In this document: positions 1-8,658 of the stretch, piece after piece
How positions within the stretch are numbered: position 1 is the first letter of the stretch
Layout: each line of letters starts with the position of its first letter
Position numbers and translations under genes: made by a program
DNA from: Pseudomonas sp. GM74
GTDB lineage: Bacteria; Pseudomonadota; Gammaproteobacteria; Pseudomonadales; Pseudomonadaceae
Direction of reading: 5' to 3'
Assembly (NCBI RefSeq): GCF_000282455.1
Contig: NZ_AKJG01000108.1
Coordinates: 35,649 to 99,648, forward strand
DNA length: 64,000 bases
The notes under the pieces: generated by a model
Database searches by the model: none
Seen by the model: only the letters and a program-made list of their open reading frames with translations
Told to the model about the DNA's origin: nothing

Positions 1-144
1 CGCCTGGAAGGCGACAATGGCTCCGAGTACTGGATGGGCCTGAAGAATTTTTACGCGATCACGCGATATAACCGCAGCGTGATGTACGCCATGGCCGTAC
101 ATCAACTGTCTGAACAGCTGGTCCAAGCACGGGGCGTCAAGTAA
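1..144 (+). CDS. mltB: Lytic murein transglycosylase B, C-terminal end (partial)
   Basis: Only the last 47 codons are in the window; the gene begins upstream. The visible protein end (GSEYWMGLKNFYAITRYN, then MYAMAVHQLSEQL) is the typical C-terminus of MltB-family (GH103) lytic transglycosylases, which cleave the MurNAc-GlcNAc bond of peptidoglycan and form 1,6-anhydroMurNAc. Its TAA stop overlaps the rlpA ATG (TAATG), so the two are translationally coupled. The family call rests on the C-terminal motif plus this neighbour. In P. aeruginosa the gene next to rlpA is called sltB1, and whether this copy is lipidated cannot be seen here. Confidence 0.85.
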   Translation, partial: RLEGDNGSEYWMGLKNFYAITRYNRSVMYAMAVHQLSEQLVQARGVK

Positions 145-1154
145 TGCGGGCATTGCCTATCAATAAACCCCTGAAGCTGATGGCATTCGCCGCGCTGGCA
201 GTGCTGGTCGCCAGTTGTTCGACCAGCCGCGCGCCGGCCCAGAAGACCAGCACCGCCGCTGTGCGCACGACGCCGGGGCTGGACATCAACCGGGCCCACA
301 AGGATGGCGCGCCATGGTGGGATGTCGATGTTTCGCGTATCCCGGACGCCACGCCGACCCTGCACACCGGCCCGTACAAGGCCAACCCGTACACCGTGCT
401 GGGCAAGACCTACTTCCCGCTGCAAGAGTCCAGGACCTATGTGCAGTCGGGTACGGCGTCCTGGTACGGCACCAAGTTCCACGGTCAGAACACCGCCAAC
501 GGTGAAGTGTATGACCTGTACGGCATGAGTGCCGCGCACAAGACATTGCCACTGCCAAGTTACGTCCGGGTGACCAACCTGGACAACAACAAGAGCGTGA
601 TCCTGCGAGTCAACGACCGCGGGCCGTTCTATTCGGACCGGATCATCGACTTGTCCTACGCTGCCGCCAAGAAACTCGGTTACGCCGAAACCGGCACCGC
701 GCGGGTCAAGGTCGAAGGCATCGACCCGCAGCAATGGTGGGCTGCCAAGGGCCGTCCGGCACCATTAATGCTCAACGAACCGAAAGTCGCGCAGAATAGC
801 GCCCCGGTGATCACGGCTTCGGCCGGCACCGTTGAACAATGGACGCCGCCGCCGCAGCAACACGCCGCCGCGGTGGTGCCGGTGCAGCTTGATGCAAAAA
901 AAAACGCTTCTGTACCAGCCTCTGGCCAGTATCTGCAGGTGGGCGCGTTCGCCAACCCGGACGCTGCAGAACTCCTGAGATCGAAGCTCAGCGGGATGGT
1001 GAGCGCTCCGGTGTTCATCAGCTCGATCGTGCGCAATCAGCAGACCCTGCATCGGGTTCGCCTGGGCCCGATCGGATCGCCGGGTGAAATCCAGCAGGTA
1101 CAGAACAGTGTGCGGCTGGCCAACCTTGGCTCACCAAGTGTGGTCACAGAGTAA
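144..1154 (+). CDS. rlpA: Septal ring lytic transglycosylase RlpA (outer-membrane lipoprotein)
   Basis: 336 aa. A hydrophobic N-terminus ends in a lipobox (VLVASC, Cys25), so this is a lipoprotein. Residues about 95-180 form the double-psi beta-barrel (SGTASWYG, ANGEVYD, RVNDRGPF) with the acidic residues RlpA needs to cleave denuded glycan strands. Residues about 258-336 are a SPOR domain (YLQVGAFANPDAAELL), which targets proteins to the division septum. In Pseudomonas RlpA is a lytic transglycosylase needed for daughter-cell separation and rod shape. The gene sits between a transglycosylase and PBP5, in a cell-wall hydrolase group. The start overlaps the upstream stop codon, which supports coupling. 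Confidence 0.96.
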   Translation: MRALPINKPLKLMAFAALAVLVASCSTSRAPAQKTSTAAVRTTPGLDINRAHKDGAPWWDVDVSRIPDATPTLHTGPYKANPYTVLGKTYFPLQESRTYVQSGTASWYGTKFHGQNTANGEVYDLYGMSAAHKTLPLPSYVRVTNLDNNKSVILRVNDRGPFYSDRIIDLSYAAAKKLGYAETGTARVKVEGIDPQQWWAAKGRPAPLMLNEPKVAQNSAPVITASAGTVEQWTPPPQQHAAAVVPVQLDAKKNASVPASGQYLQVGAFANPDAAELLRSKLSGMVSAPVFISSIVRNQQTLHRVRLGPIGSPGEIQQVQNSVRLANLGSPSVVTE

Positions 1155-1341
1155 GCAGTACGTAGAACTTGATTGACGATTCACCAGCGATTGGGGGGTG
1201 AATCAGGTTGTTGGCTCGTCGAAGAACAAAAGCCCGGCAAGGGTGACTGGAGTGAGCAACTGAACACGCGATAACCCGTTAGAAGGTTATTTGATTAGTT
1301 TTGCCCTTGGGCAAGTTTCCATTAGCGATTTCGAGAGACGG

Positions 1342-2499
1342 ATGAACATCACCACCTTTGCCAAACGCCTGTTCCTGCTAGTCCCGCTGCTCCTCTCACC
1401 TGCCGCCTTCGCGGTCGAGATGATGCCTTCGCCACCACAACTGGCTGCCAAGGCCTATGTGCTCATGGATGCCAGCAGCGGCAACGTGCTGGTCGAGAAC
1501 AATGGTGACCAGCGTCTGCCACCGGCCAGCCTGACCAAGCTGATGACCGCGTACATCGCGACTCTGGAAATCCGTCGTGGCCAGATCGGCGAAAACGATC
1601 CGGTGACCGTCAGCGAAAACGCCTGGCGCACCGGCGGTTCGCGGATGTTCATCAAGGTCGGCTCGCAAGTCACTGTCAGCGACCTGCTTCACGGCATCAT
1701 CATCCAGTCAGGCAACGACGCCAGTGTCGCGCTCTCCGAGCACATCGCCGGTAGCGAGGACGCCTTCGCCGACCTGATGAACAAGACCGTCGCCGACCTG
1801 GGCATGACCAACACCCACTTCATGAACCCGACCGGCCTGCCGAACCCTGAGCACTATTCGTCGGCTCACGACATGGCTGTGCTGGCTCGCGCGATCATCC
1901 ATGAAGACCCGGCTCACTACGCGATCTATTCGCAGAAAGAGTTCTTCTGGAACGGTATCAAGCAACCGAACCGTAACCTGCTGCTGTGGCGCGACAAGAC
2001 CGTCGACGGCCTGAAAACCGGCCACACCGACGAAGCCGGCTACTGCATGGTGTCCTCGGCCGTACGTGACGGCATGCGCTTGATCGCCGTGGTCTTCGGC
2101 ACCAACAGCGAAGTGGCCCGTGCCGCCGAAACCCAGAAGCTGCTGACCTACGGTTTCCGCTTCTTCGAAACCCAGACCTTCTATCAGAAGGGCACCGAGC
2201 TGGCTCAGGCTCCGGTCTGGAAAGGCTCCACCAACCAGGTCAAGGCCGGTCTGGCTGAAGACCTGACCATGACCCTGCCAAAAGGCCAGCTGAAAAAGCT
2301 CGCTGCCAGCATGACCATGAACCCGCAGCTGATCGCGCCAATCGCCAAGGGCGACGTGATCGGTAAAGTCGAAGTGAAACTGGACGACAAGGTGGTGCAC
2401 AGCGCTGATCTGATCGCTCTGGACGCTGTCGAGGAAGGTGGTATCTTCCGCCGCATGTGGGATAGCATCCGTCTATTCTTCTACGGCTTGTTCAACTGA
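1342..2499 (+). CDS. dacA: D-alanyl-D-alanine carboxypeptidase (PBP5 type)
   Basis: 385 aa from the ATG at 1342; the frame is open further upstream but only this start gives a clean signal peptide (cleavage near PAAFA). It removes the terminal D-Ala from peptidoglycan pentapeptides in the periplasm. The S11-family motifs are intact: SxxK (Ser63-Lys66, in PASLTKLM), SGN (123-125) and KTG (Lys225, LKTGHT). The C-terminal part matches the PBP5 beta-rich domain, and the last residues (RMWDSIRLFFYGLFN) form the amphipathic helix that anchors these enzymes to the inner membrane. Length fits the family (about 385-400 aa). P. aeruginosa calls the equivalent gene dacC. Confidence 0.96.
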   Translation: MNITTFAKRLFLLVPLLLSPAAFAVEMMPSPPQLAAKAYVLMDASSGNVLVENNGDQRLPPASLTKLMTAYIATLEIRRGQIGENDPVTVSENAWRTGGSRMFIKVGSQVTVSDLLHGIIIQSGNDASVALSEHIAGSEDAFADLMNKTVADLGMTNTHFMNPTGLPNPEHYSSAHDMAVLARAIIHEDPAHYAIYSQKEFFWNGIKQPNRNLLLWRDKTVDGLKTGHTDEAGYCMVSSAVRDGMRLIAVVFGTNSEVARAAETQKLLTYGFRFFETQTFYQKGTELAQAPVWKGSTNQVKAGLAEDLTMTLPKGQLKKLAASMTMNPQLIAPIAKGDVIGKVEVKLDDKVVHSADLIALDAVEEGGIFRRMWDSIRLFFYGLFN

Positions 2500-2586
2500 A
2501 TTTAGTGTGCACCTGCATGGCTCCGCGCTGATCTGGCGCGCAGCCATGCCCGTCGCCACGGCTTACGCTTACGAGGCCGTTACGCC

Positions 2587-2862
2587 ATGACCGATACCGA
2601 AGTAAAGGCGCCAAAGATCGAGTTCCCTGCCAATGATTACCCGGTTAAGGTGATCAGCGACACCGGCGTGGGCAACAAGGACAGAATCATCGACATCGTG
2701 CGCAAATACGCAACGATCAACGATGAGCGCGTTGACGAGCGCCAGAGCAGCAACGGCAAATACACCACCATTCAGTTGCACATCGTTGCGACCGATCAGG
2801 ACCAGCTGTACAACATCAACAGCGAACTGCGGGCAACCGGTTTCGTGCACATGGTGCTCTGA
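2587..2862 (+). CDS. ybeD: YbeD/DUF493 family protein
   Basis: 91 aa, full length for DUF493 (E. coli YbeD is 87 aa). This is a small ACT-like alpha/beta protein with no established enzymatic role. The conserved start (KIEFPANDYPVKVI) and end (LRATGFVHMVL) are both present. It lies directly before lipB with overlapping TGATG stop/start codons. This dacA-ybeD-lipB-lipA order is widely conserved in gammaproteobacteria and is the main hint of a link to lipoate metabolism; a biochemical function is not known to me. Confidence 0.93.
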   Translation: MTDTEVKAPKIEFPANDYPVKVISDTGVGNKDRIIDIVRKYATINDERVDERQSSNGKYTTIQLHIVATDQDQLYNINSELRATGFVHMVL

Positions 2863-3509
2863 TGTCCGGTGTGCTGGGCTTTCGCGAGCTCGGCCAGATG
2901 GCTTACGAGCCGGTCTGGCATGCCATGCAACGCTTCACCAACGAACGCGGCAGCGATGCCGCCGACGAGATCTGGCTGGTTGAGCATCCCGCGGTGTTCA
3001 CCCAGGGCCAGGCCGGCAAGGCCGAGCACCTGCTGCTCCCCGGGGATATTCCGGTGGTGCAGGTCGACCGTGGTGGTCAAGTGACTTACCACGGGCCCGG
3101 CCAGCTGGTGGCTTATCTGCTGCTGGACGTGCGCAAGCTCGGGTTTGGCGTGCGCGATCTGGTCAGCCGGATGGAGCAATGCCTGATCGAGCTGCTGGCC
3201 AGTTACGGTGTCACCGCCGTGGCCAAGCCCGATGCACCGGGTGTCTACGTTGACGGAGCGAAAATCGCTTCCCTGGGTCTACGGATCCGTCACGGCTGTT
3301 CCTTTCACGGCCTGGCCTTGAACGTGGACATGAACCTGGAACCGTTTCGACGGATTAATCCCTGCGGCTACGCCGGGCTGGCGATGACCCAGCTGAGCGA
3401 TCACGCAGGATCGATTGAATTTGCCGAGGTAAGTGCCCGGCTGCGCGCGCAGCTCGTCAAACACCTCGACTATGCTGAGCAGACGACCCTGACGGGCGGA
3501 ATCGACTGA
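2862..3509 (+). CDS. lipB: Octanoyl-[acyl-carrier-protein]:protein octanoyltransferase LipB
   Basis: 215 aa. It transfers octanoate from octanoyl-ACP to the lipoyl domains of 2-oxoacid dehydrogenases and the glycine cleavage H protein, the first step of endogenous lipoylation. The active-site pair is visible: Lys134 (in GAKIASLG) and Cys168 (in INPCGY), matching K135/C169 of the E. coli enzyme. The signature RGGQVTYHGPGQLVAY is near residue 70. The start overlaps the ybeD stop, and lipA follows after 1 base, so the pathway is one operon. Confidence 0.97.
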   Translation: MSGVLGFRELGQMAYEPVWHAMQRFTNERGSDAADEIWLVEHPAVFTQGQAGKAEHLLLPGDIPVVQVDRGGQVTYHGPGQLVAYLLLDVRKLGFGVRDLVSRMEQCLIELLASYGVTAVAKPDAPGVYVDGAKIASLGLRIRHGCSFHGLALNVDMNLEPFRRINPCGYAGLAMTQLSDHAGSIEFAEVSARLRAQLVKHLDYAEQTTLTGGID

Positions 3510-3510
3510 T

Positions 3511-4533
3511 ATGACTACTGATGCAGTGCAAACCATGATCCCGACGCTCGATGTCACCGAGCGCCCGGCCCCGCGTCCCAAGGTTGAAGCCGGCGTCAAG
3601 CTGCGCGGCGCCGAAAAGGTTGCACGCATCCCGGTGAAGATCATTCCGACCACCGAACTGCCGAAGAAACCTGACTGGATTCGTGTACGCATCCCGGTTT
3701 CGCCGGAAGTCGACCGCATCAAGGCCCTGCTGCGCAAACACAAGCTGCACAGCGTGTGCGAAGAAGCGTCCTGCCCGAACCTGGGCGAGTGCTTCTCCGG
3801 TGGTACCGCGACCTTCATGATCATGGGTGACATTTGCACCCGTCGTTGCCCGTTCTGCGACGTCGGCCACGGCCGTCCGAAGCCACTGGACGTCAACGAG
3901 CCGGAAAGCCTGGCCATTGCCATCGCCGACCTGCGTCTGAAGTACGTGGTAATCACCTCGGTGGACCGTGATGACCTGCGTGACGGCGGTGCCCAGCACT
4001 TTGCCGACTGCATCCGCGAAATCCGCAAGCTGTCGCCGAACGTGCAGCTCGAAACCCTGGTCCCGGACTACCGTGGCCGCATGGACATTGCGCTGGAAAT
4101 CACCGCTGCCGAGCCGCCGGATGTGTTCAACCACAACCTGGAAACCGTGCCGCGCCTGTACAAGGCTGCGCGTCCGGGTTCGGACTACCAGTGGTCGCTG
4201 ACCCTGCTGCAACGCTTCAAGCAGATGATGCCGCACATTCCGACCAAGTCCGGCCTGATGCTGGGCCTGGGCGAGACCGACGAAGAAGTCATCGAAGTCA
4301 TGAAACGCATGCGCGAGCACGACATCGACATGCTGACCCTCGGACAGTACCTGCAACCGTCCCGCAGCCACTTGCCGGTGCAGCGCTTCGTGCACCCGGA
4401 TACCTTCGCCTGGTTCGCCGAGGAAGGCTACAAGATGGGCTTCAAGAACGTTGCCTCCGGTCCGTTGGTACGTTCCTCGTATCACGCCGACGAGCAGGCC
4501 AAGCTGGTCAAGGCCGAGCTGATGTCGTCCTGA
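3511..4533 (+). CDS. lipA: Lipoyl synthase LipA (radical SAM)
   Basis: 340 aa. It inserts two sulfurs into protein-bound octanoyl chains to make lipoate. It carries both iron-sulfur cluster motifs of the family: the auxiliary CX4CX5C set (Cys83, Cys88, Cys94 in CEEASCPNLGEC) and the radical-SAM CX3CX2C set (Cys109, Cys113, Cys116 in CTRRCPFC). The C-terminal RSSYHADEQ contains the conserved serine that ligates the auxiliary cluster. It is the last gene of the ybeD-lipB-lipA unit and is followed by a strong intrinsic terminator at 4553-4589. Confidence 0.98.
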   Translation: MTTDAVQTMIPTLDVTERPAPRPKVEAGVKLRGAEKVARIPVKIIPTTELPKKPDWIRVRIPVSPEVDRIKALLRKHKLHSVCEEASCPNLGECFSGGTATFMIMGDICTRRCPFCDVGHGRPKPLDVNEPESLAIAIADLRLKYVVITSVDRDDLRDGGAQHFADCIREIRKLSPNVQLETLVPDYRGRMDIALEITAAEPPDVFNHNLETVPRLYKAARPGSDYQWSLTLLQRFKQMMPHIPTKSGLMLGLGETDEEVIEVMKRMREHDIDMLTLGQYLQPSRSHLPVQRFVHPDTFAWFAEEGYKMGFKNVASGPLVRSSYHADEQAKLVKAELMSS

Positions 4534-4552
4534 TCGACTGTGAAACATAAAG

Positions 4553-4589
4553 CGCCCGCAAGGTTTCAAAGCCTTGTGGGCGTTTTTTT
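4553..4589 (+). terminator. Rho-independent terminator after lipA
   Basis: An 11-bp stem (cgcccgcaagg with ccttgtgggcg, one G-T pair) is followed immediately by seven Ts. It starts 19 bases after the lipA stop and reads on the + strand. Confidence 0.9.
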
Positions 4590-4706
4590 GCCTGGCCTAC
4601 GGCCGCGGCCGTTTTTTCCTACAACCTGCGGGGCGACTGGCCCTCTTCTGTTTGTCCCCGTTCCTGACTACTGTGTGCTGAAGTTCTCACCCAGGGAGAT
4701 TCACGG

Positions 4707-5657
4707 ATGACCGCTCGACCGACCCTCACCCTTTGCCCTCATGCTCCCGTTCCGGCACTGCCGTCGGAAGGCATGATTGGCGTCATCGCACCCGCCGGTC
4801 CCGCGCCGCTGGACACCGACAAGGCGGTGCAATGGATGCGTGCCCGGGGTTATTCACTGAAAGTGTTTCCCGGGGTCTACGAAAAAAACGGCTACCTGGC
4901 CGGTAGTGACGAGGTGAGACTCGGCGATCTGCATGCAGCGTTCGCCGACAGTGAGGTGGATGCGATCATCTGCCTGCGCGGTGGTTACGGCACGCCGCGC
5001 CTGCTCGACCGCATCGATTTTGATTTGCTGCGTGACAACGCCAAGCCGTTCGTCGGCTACAGCGACATCACTGCGCTGCATCTGGCGATCAGTCGTTATG
5101 CCGGCTTCGTGACCTTTCATGGTCCGTTGCTCAATGCCGACCTGCTGGGTGACAAGCAAATACCTACGGAGTCTTCGTTCTTCAACATGCTGCGCGGGCA
5201 GGTGAGGGCGGGCACGGTGCTGGCTCATCCGGTGGCCTACCCGCTGACCACGATCGAGCCTGGCGTGGCTCATGGGCGCTTGCTCGGAGGCAATCTGGCC
5301 ATGATCGCCGCGACCATGGGCACGCCCTACGAGATTGACGCCGAGGGCGTCATTCTGTTGATCGAGGACATCAACGAGCCGCTGTATCGCATCGACCGGT
5401 TGCTCACCCATCTGCGGCTGGCAGGCACGTTGCACAAGCTGCGCGGCGTGTTGGTCGGGGATATGGCGGGGGTTGAGGTGCCAGCACTGGACAGGTTGCT
5501 CAAGCAGACCTTCGAGCCATTGAAGATTCCGGTGCTGTCTGGGTGGCGCAGTGGGCACTGCGACCCGAACCTGACGCTGCCCATGGGGGCGTTGGTGCGG
5601 CTGGATGCGGGGAACAAGGAGTTGGTGCTGGAGCAGGACGTGGTGGTCAGGCGCTAG
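4707..5657 (+). CDS. LD-carboxypeptidase (muramoyltetrapeptide carboxypeptidase, S66 family)
   Basis: 316 aa. Peptidase family S66 (LdcA) removes the terminal D-Ala from tetrapeptides during cytoplasmic murein recycling. The N-terminal nucleophile motif is GYSDITAL with Ser119, preceded by CLRGGYGTPRLLDRID; the C-terminal domain holds the expected Glu/His region (GGNLAMIAATMGT, then HCDPNLTLPMGA). There is no signal peptide, so it is cytoplasmic. It is a single gene with a GGGAGA ribosome site 11 bases upstream, separated from lipA by a terminator. Confidence 0.92.
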   Translation: MTARPTLTLCPHAPVPALPSEGMIGVIAPAGPAPLDTDKAVQWMRARGYSLKVFPGVYEKNGYLAGSDEVRLGDLHAAFADSEVDAIICLRGGYGTPRLLDRIDFDLLRDNAKPFVGYSDITALHLAISRYAGFVTFHGPLLNADLLGDKQIPTESSFFNMLRGQVRAGTVLAHPVAYPLTTIEPGVAHGRLLGGNLAMIAATMGTPYEIDAEGVILLIEDINEPLYRIDRLLTHLRLAGTLHKLRGVLVGDMAGVEVPALDRLLKQTFEPLKIPVLSGWRSGHCDPNLTLPMGALVRLDAGNKELVLEQDVVVRR

Positions 5658-5702
5658 ATTTTCGCTGTCTGTCAGTCAGTCTTCGTCGGATCGCCGCCCG
5701 GA

Positions 5703-5777
5703 GCAAGCCCGCTCCCACAGTGTCCGCGTCGTACACAAATCATGTGAACGCCCCTGAACCTGTGGGAGCGGGCTTGC
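5703..5777. repeat. REPIN-type inverted repeat (GTGGGAGCGGGCTTG class)
   Basis: An 18-bp arm (5703-5720) is repeated inverted at 5760-5777. Left of it, from 5681, is an extra block (cgtcggatcgccgcccgg) of the type found complete at 13465-13518, so two REP families are fused here. It lies between two convergent genes. Confidence 0.85.
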
Positions 5778-5788
5778 CCGCGATGCTT

Positions 5789-7111
5789 TTAGCGGTTACG
5801 CAGTCCTTCGAGCAACTTGTGCGTCGGATAGCCATCCGCCGGCCAGCCAAACGACTGCTGGGCGCTGCGGATCGCCTTGCGAGTATTGGCGCCGATGATC
5901 CCGTCGGCGGTGCCGGCGTCATAGTTTTGCGCGCTCAGCAGGTTTTGCAGCTCGATCCGCTCGGTTCGGCTCAGAGGCAGGTCATCCTTTGGCCACGTAC
6001 CGCTGATCAAGCCTGTGCCATTGAAGCGTTCGGACAACAGGCTCACACCCAAGGCGTAGGACGACGAGTTGTTGTACTTGAGAATCGCCCGGAAGTTATC
6101 GAGTACCAGGAACGCCGGGCCACGGTAACCGGCCGGCAGCAACAGTGCGGCGGACAACTGCTCGGAGCCGGCCGGGACCTGGCCTCCGTTGGGCAGCGTA
6201 ACGCCCAGTTGGCGCCATTCGGCGACACTCTTGCGAATCGTGCCATCGGCCAGCACGTAGTTGAAACCGCTCGGCAGCTGGACTTCAAAGCCCCACGGCT
6301 GACCTCTCTGCCAGCCGGAGCTTTGCAGGTAATGCGCGGTCGAGGCCAGGGCGTCAGCCGAACTGCCCCAGATATCGCGACGGCCGTCGCCGTCGAAATC
6401 GACGGCGTGGGTGTTGTAGGTGGTCGGGATGAACTGGGTCTGGCCCATGGCGCCGGCCCAGGAACCCAGCATCTTCTCGGGTTCGATGTCGCCTTGTTGC
6501 AGGATTTGCAGGGCCGCGATCAATTGCGCGTGGGCGAAGCCGGGACGGCGACCTTCGTAGGCCAGGGTCGCCAGCGAGTTGATCACCGACTTGCTGCCCT
6601 GGAACTGTCCGAAGTTACTCTCCATGCCCCACACCGCCACCAGTGCCTGGCGATCCACGCCGTAGCGCTGCTCGATGCCTTGCAGGATGTCGGCGTACTG
6701 GGCGATCAGCGACTGGCCTTTGCGTACCCGCAGCGGCGACAAGGCACCGTCGAGGTATTCCCACACCGGTTTTGCGAATTCCGGTTGGCTGCGGTCTGCG
6801 CGGATCACGCTGGGGTCGAAGCTGACATCGGCGAAGGCGCGGTCGAACAGATCGGCACGGATGCCGGCGGCCAGGGCATCCTTGCGGAAACCTGCCTGCC
6901 ATTCGGCGAAGGTCTGGGTTGGCTGGATGTCGAGGTTCTCACCGGTCGGAACCACAGGCGGAACAACCGCCGGGGCGGTGGCGACAGGGAGCGTCTGAAG
7001 CGGCTGAGCGTCGGCTGCGGTCGGTTTTTCCGCACAGGCGACAAGCAAAACAAGGCTGGAGGCAGCGATCAATTGGCGTAAGTGCCAACGACGGGAAAGA
7101 CAAAAGGGCAT
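5789..7111 (-). CDS. Lytic murein transglycosylase, MltB family with C-terminal peptidoglycan-binding domain
   Basis: 440 aa from the ATG at 7111, chosen because it opens a lipoprotein signal (LVLLVAC); the frame is open further upstream but that part has no homologous look. The catalytic domain spans about residues 75-360; Glu164 in the motif WGMESNFGQF is the expected acid/base, and GAMGQTQFIPTTY and DGDGRRDIW are typical of GH103. Residues about 375-435 form a PG_binding_1 domain (YDAGTADGIIGANTRKAI). The domain set resembles P. aeruginosa SltB2/SltB3. It probably cleaves peptidoglycan from the outer-membrane side. Confidence 0.92.
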   Translation of the reverse strand: MPFCLSRRWHLRQLIAASSLVLLVACAEKPTAADAQPLQTLPVATAPAVVPPVVPTGENLDIQPTQTFAEWQAGFRKDALAAGIRADLFDRAFADVSFDPSVIRADRSQPEFAKPVWEYLDGALSPLRVRKGQSLIAQYADILQGIEQRYGVDRQALVAVWGMESNFGQFQGSKSVINSLATLAYEGRRPGFAHAQLIAALQILQQGDIEPEKMLGSWAGAMGQTQFIPTTYNTHAVDFDGDGRRDIWGSSADALASTAHYLQSSGWQRGQPWGFEVQLPSGFNYVLADGTIRKSVAEWRQLGVTLPNGGQVPAGSEQLSAALLLPAGYRGPAFLVLDNFRAILKYNNSSSYALGVSLLSERFNGTGLISGTWPKDDLPLSRTERIELQNLLSAQNYDAGTADGIIGANTRKAIRSAQQSFGWPADGYPTHKLLEGLRNR

Positions 7112-7172
7112 GCACGGGTCCAGGGAATACGAATCAGGTACAGACCTTAACATGTCGAAGGGGGGTTCTGCT

Positions 7173-7337
7173 TTACGCAGCCAGAAAGTAAGAAGCCTCC
7201 CAGCTGTCAGACTGGAAGGCTTCGCGGCGGTAACTGCCTTTGCCCTTGGCGGGGCGTTCCTGGCGGCTGCGGAACAATGGCTGGGCGATGATGGATTTGG
7301 CCTTGTTGGGGCCATGCGTTGATGGCTTTTTGCTCAT
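7173..7337 (-). CDS. arfA: Alternative ribosome-rescue factor ArfA
   Basis: 54 aa from the ATG at 7337 (an in-frame ATG 42 bases upstream is less likely). ArfA releases ribosomes stalled on mRNAs lacking a stop codon by recruiting RF2, as a backup for tmRNA. Recognition rests on the family core: AQPLFRSRQE followed by the basic KGKGSYRR patch, then WEAS. The reading frame contains a 12-bp hairpin over codons 39-49 (7192-7223), a known feature of proteobacterial arfA genes that yields truncated, non-stop mRNAs. It lies between holA and the transglycosylase gene on the same strand. Confidence 0.9.
   Translation of the reverse strand: MSKKPSTHGPNKAKSIIAQPLFRSRQERPAKGKGSYRREAFQSDSWEASYFLAA
7192..7223 (-). 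promoter_or_regulatory. Hairpin inside the arfA reading frame (cleavage/termination signal)
   Basis: Read on the minus strand, gaagccttccag pairs with ctgggaggcttc: a 12-bp stem with one G-U pair and an 8-base loop. It covers codons 39-49 of 54, just before the stop codon, and is followed by a pyrimidine-rich stretch (ttactttct). In E. coli the equivalent structure is an RNase III/termination site that makes arfA mRNA non-stop. Confidence 0.75.
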
Positions 7338-7437
7338 GATGATGCCTCGCAAGTGAGTGGTTTTTGCGGGGCAAATCATCGGCCGAAGTTGGAGGGTTGT
7401 CTATAGGGCGGATGGATCAGTGTTTTGCAGAAAGCAT

Positions 7438-7572
7438 CTGTAGCAGCTGGCGAAGCCTGCGTCCGGCTGCGCAGCAGTCGTAAACCCTGAGTTCCGGATT
7501 ATCCTGATACACCGTGCTTCCTGATTTTGCGACTGCTTCGCAGTCGTACGCAGGCTTCGCCAGCTGCTACAG
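7438..7572. repeat. Long inverted repeat (TGTAGCAGCTGGCGAAGCC class)
   Basis: 43-base arms at 7438-7480 and 7530-7572 differ at three positions and enclose a 49-base spacer. It fills most of the holA-arfA gap (7338-7581), which has no other gene. The first bases of the same family reappear at the very end of the window (63991-64000). Confidence 0.85.
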
Positions 7573-7581
7573 AAAGTGCGA

Positions 7582-8619
7582 TTACTCTGCGGGCAGCGAC
7601 AATTTTTGTCCGGCCATCAACAACGTCAACCGGCTCAAGCTCATCCACGGCGAACCGGCCGCCTGGCCCTTGATCTGCGCATCGATGCGCTGCGCTTCGA
7701 GCAGCAGTTGCGCCCAGCGTTGGGCCGAGTAGCGTTGCAGGGCTTTGCTCATCAGCGGTTTACGTTTGTCCCAGACTGGCGGTTTGGCCTGGCTGAAGGC
7801 CTTGTCCAATGGCGTACCCTGGCTGTATTGCAGAGAAATATTGGCCAGCAGACGCAACTCCCGGGCCAGGGCCCAGAGAATCACCGGCGGCTCGACGCCC
7901 TCACCGCGCAACCCTTCGAGCATGCGCAACGCGTGGGCTGCTTCACCGTTGAGCACTGCATCGGTCAGGCCAAAGACGTCGAAGCGCGCACTGTCAGCCA
8001 CCGCGGCCTGCACGGTTTCAACGGTGATCTGACCGCCTTCGGCCATCAGTTTGAGCTTTTCGATTTCCTGGGCGGCGGCCAGCAAGTTGCCCTCGACCCG
8101 CGCCGCGATCAGCTCAACGGCGTCCTGGCTGGCGGAAAGCCCGGCCTGGGACAAACGTTGGCGGATCCAGCTTGGCAACTGGGCGACATCGACCGGCCAG
8201 ATCTGCACGAACTGGGTCTGCTGTCCTTCGATCAGCGCCTTGCCCCACTTGGTTTTCTGCGCGCTGCCATCGAGTTTCGGCAAGCTGATCAGCAGTATGG
8301 TGTCGTCGGCCGGGCGCGAGCAGTACTCGATCAGCGCGCTGGCGCCCTTGTCGCCGGGTTTGCCGGACGGCAGGCGCAGTTCCAGCAGGCGTTTTTCGGC
8401 GAACAGGGACATGCTGGCACCCGCTTGCAACAGCGTCCCCCAGTCGAAACTGGCGTCGGCGGCAAACACCTGGCGTTCATCGAATCCCTGCTGACGGGCG
8501 GCAGCGCGAACAGCGTCGGCTGCCTCCTGGCACAACAACGGGTCATCGCCGCTGATGATATAGACCGGCGCAAGGGCGCCTTGCAGGTGTTTGGCGAGTT
8601 GGGCGGGGGCGAGCTTCAT
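7582..8619 (-). CDS. holA: DNA polymerase III subunit delta
   Basis: 345 aa. HolA is the clamp-loader subunit that opens the beta sliding clamp. Features are the N-terminal MKLAPAQLAKHLQG, the degenerate AAA+ fold (PVYIISGDDPLLCQEAADAVR) and the conserved QAGLSASQDAVELIAARVEGNLLAAAQEIEKL segment, within which the middle helical domain begins. Length matches E. coli HolA (343 aa). It sits directly downstream of lptE on the minus strand, the usual leuS-lptE-holA order. Confidence 0.96.
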   Translation of the reverse strand: MKLAPAQLAKHLQGALAPVYIISGDDPLLCQEAADAVRAAARQQGFDERQVFAADASFDWGTLLQAGASMSLFAEKRLLELRLPSGKPGDKGASALIEYCSRPADDTILLISLPKLDGSAQKTKWGKALIEGQQTQFVQIWPVDVAQLPSWIRQRLSQAGLSASQDAVELIAARVEGNLLAAAQEIEKLKLMAEGGQITVETVQAAVADSARFDVFGLTDAVLNGEAAHALRMLEGLRGEGVEPPVILWALARELRLLANISLQYSQGTPLDKAFSQAKPPVWDKRKPLMSKALQRYSAQRWAQLLLEAQRIDAQIKGQAAGSPWMSLSRLTLLMAGQKLSLPAE

Positions 8620-8658
8620 AGGAGAGGGCGAACGGGGCGCCCGGGCGCCCCGTAAGTC

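Noticed and set aside
1178..1204. Terminator after rlpA
   Set aside because: An 8-bp stem gattcacc/ggtgaatc exists but the loop is long and no T-run follows.
5543..7081. A 512-codon + strand frame opposite the transglycosylase gene
   Set aside because: Antisense shadow; the minus-strand gene has a clear lipobox, catalytic Glu and PG-binding domain.
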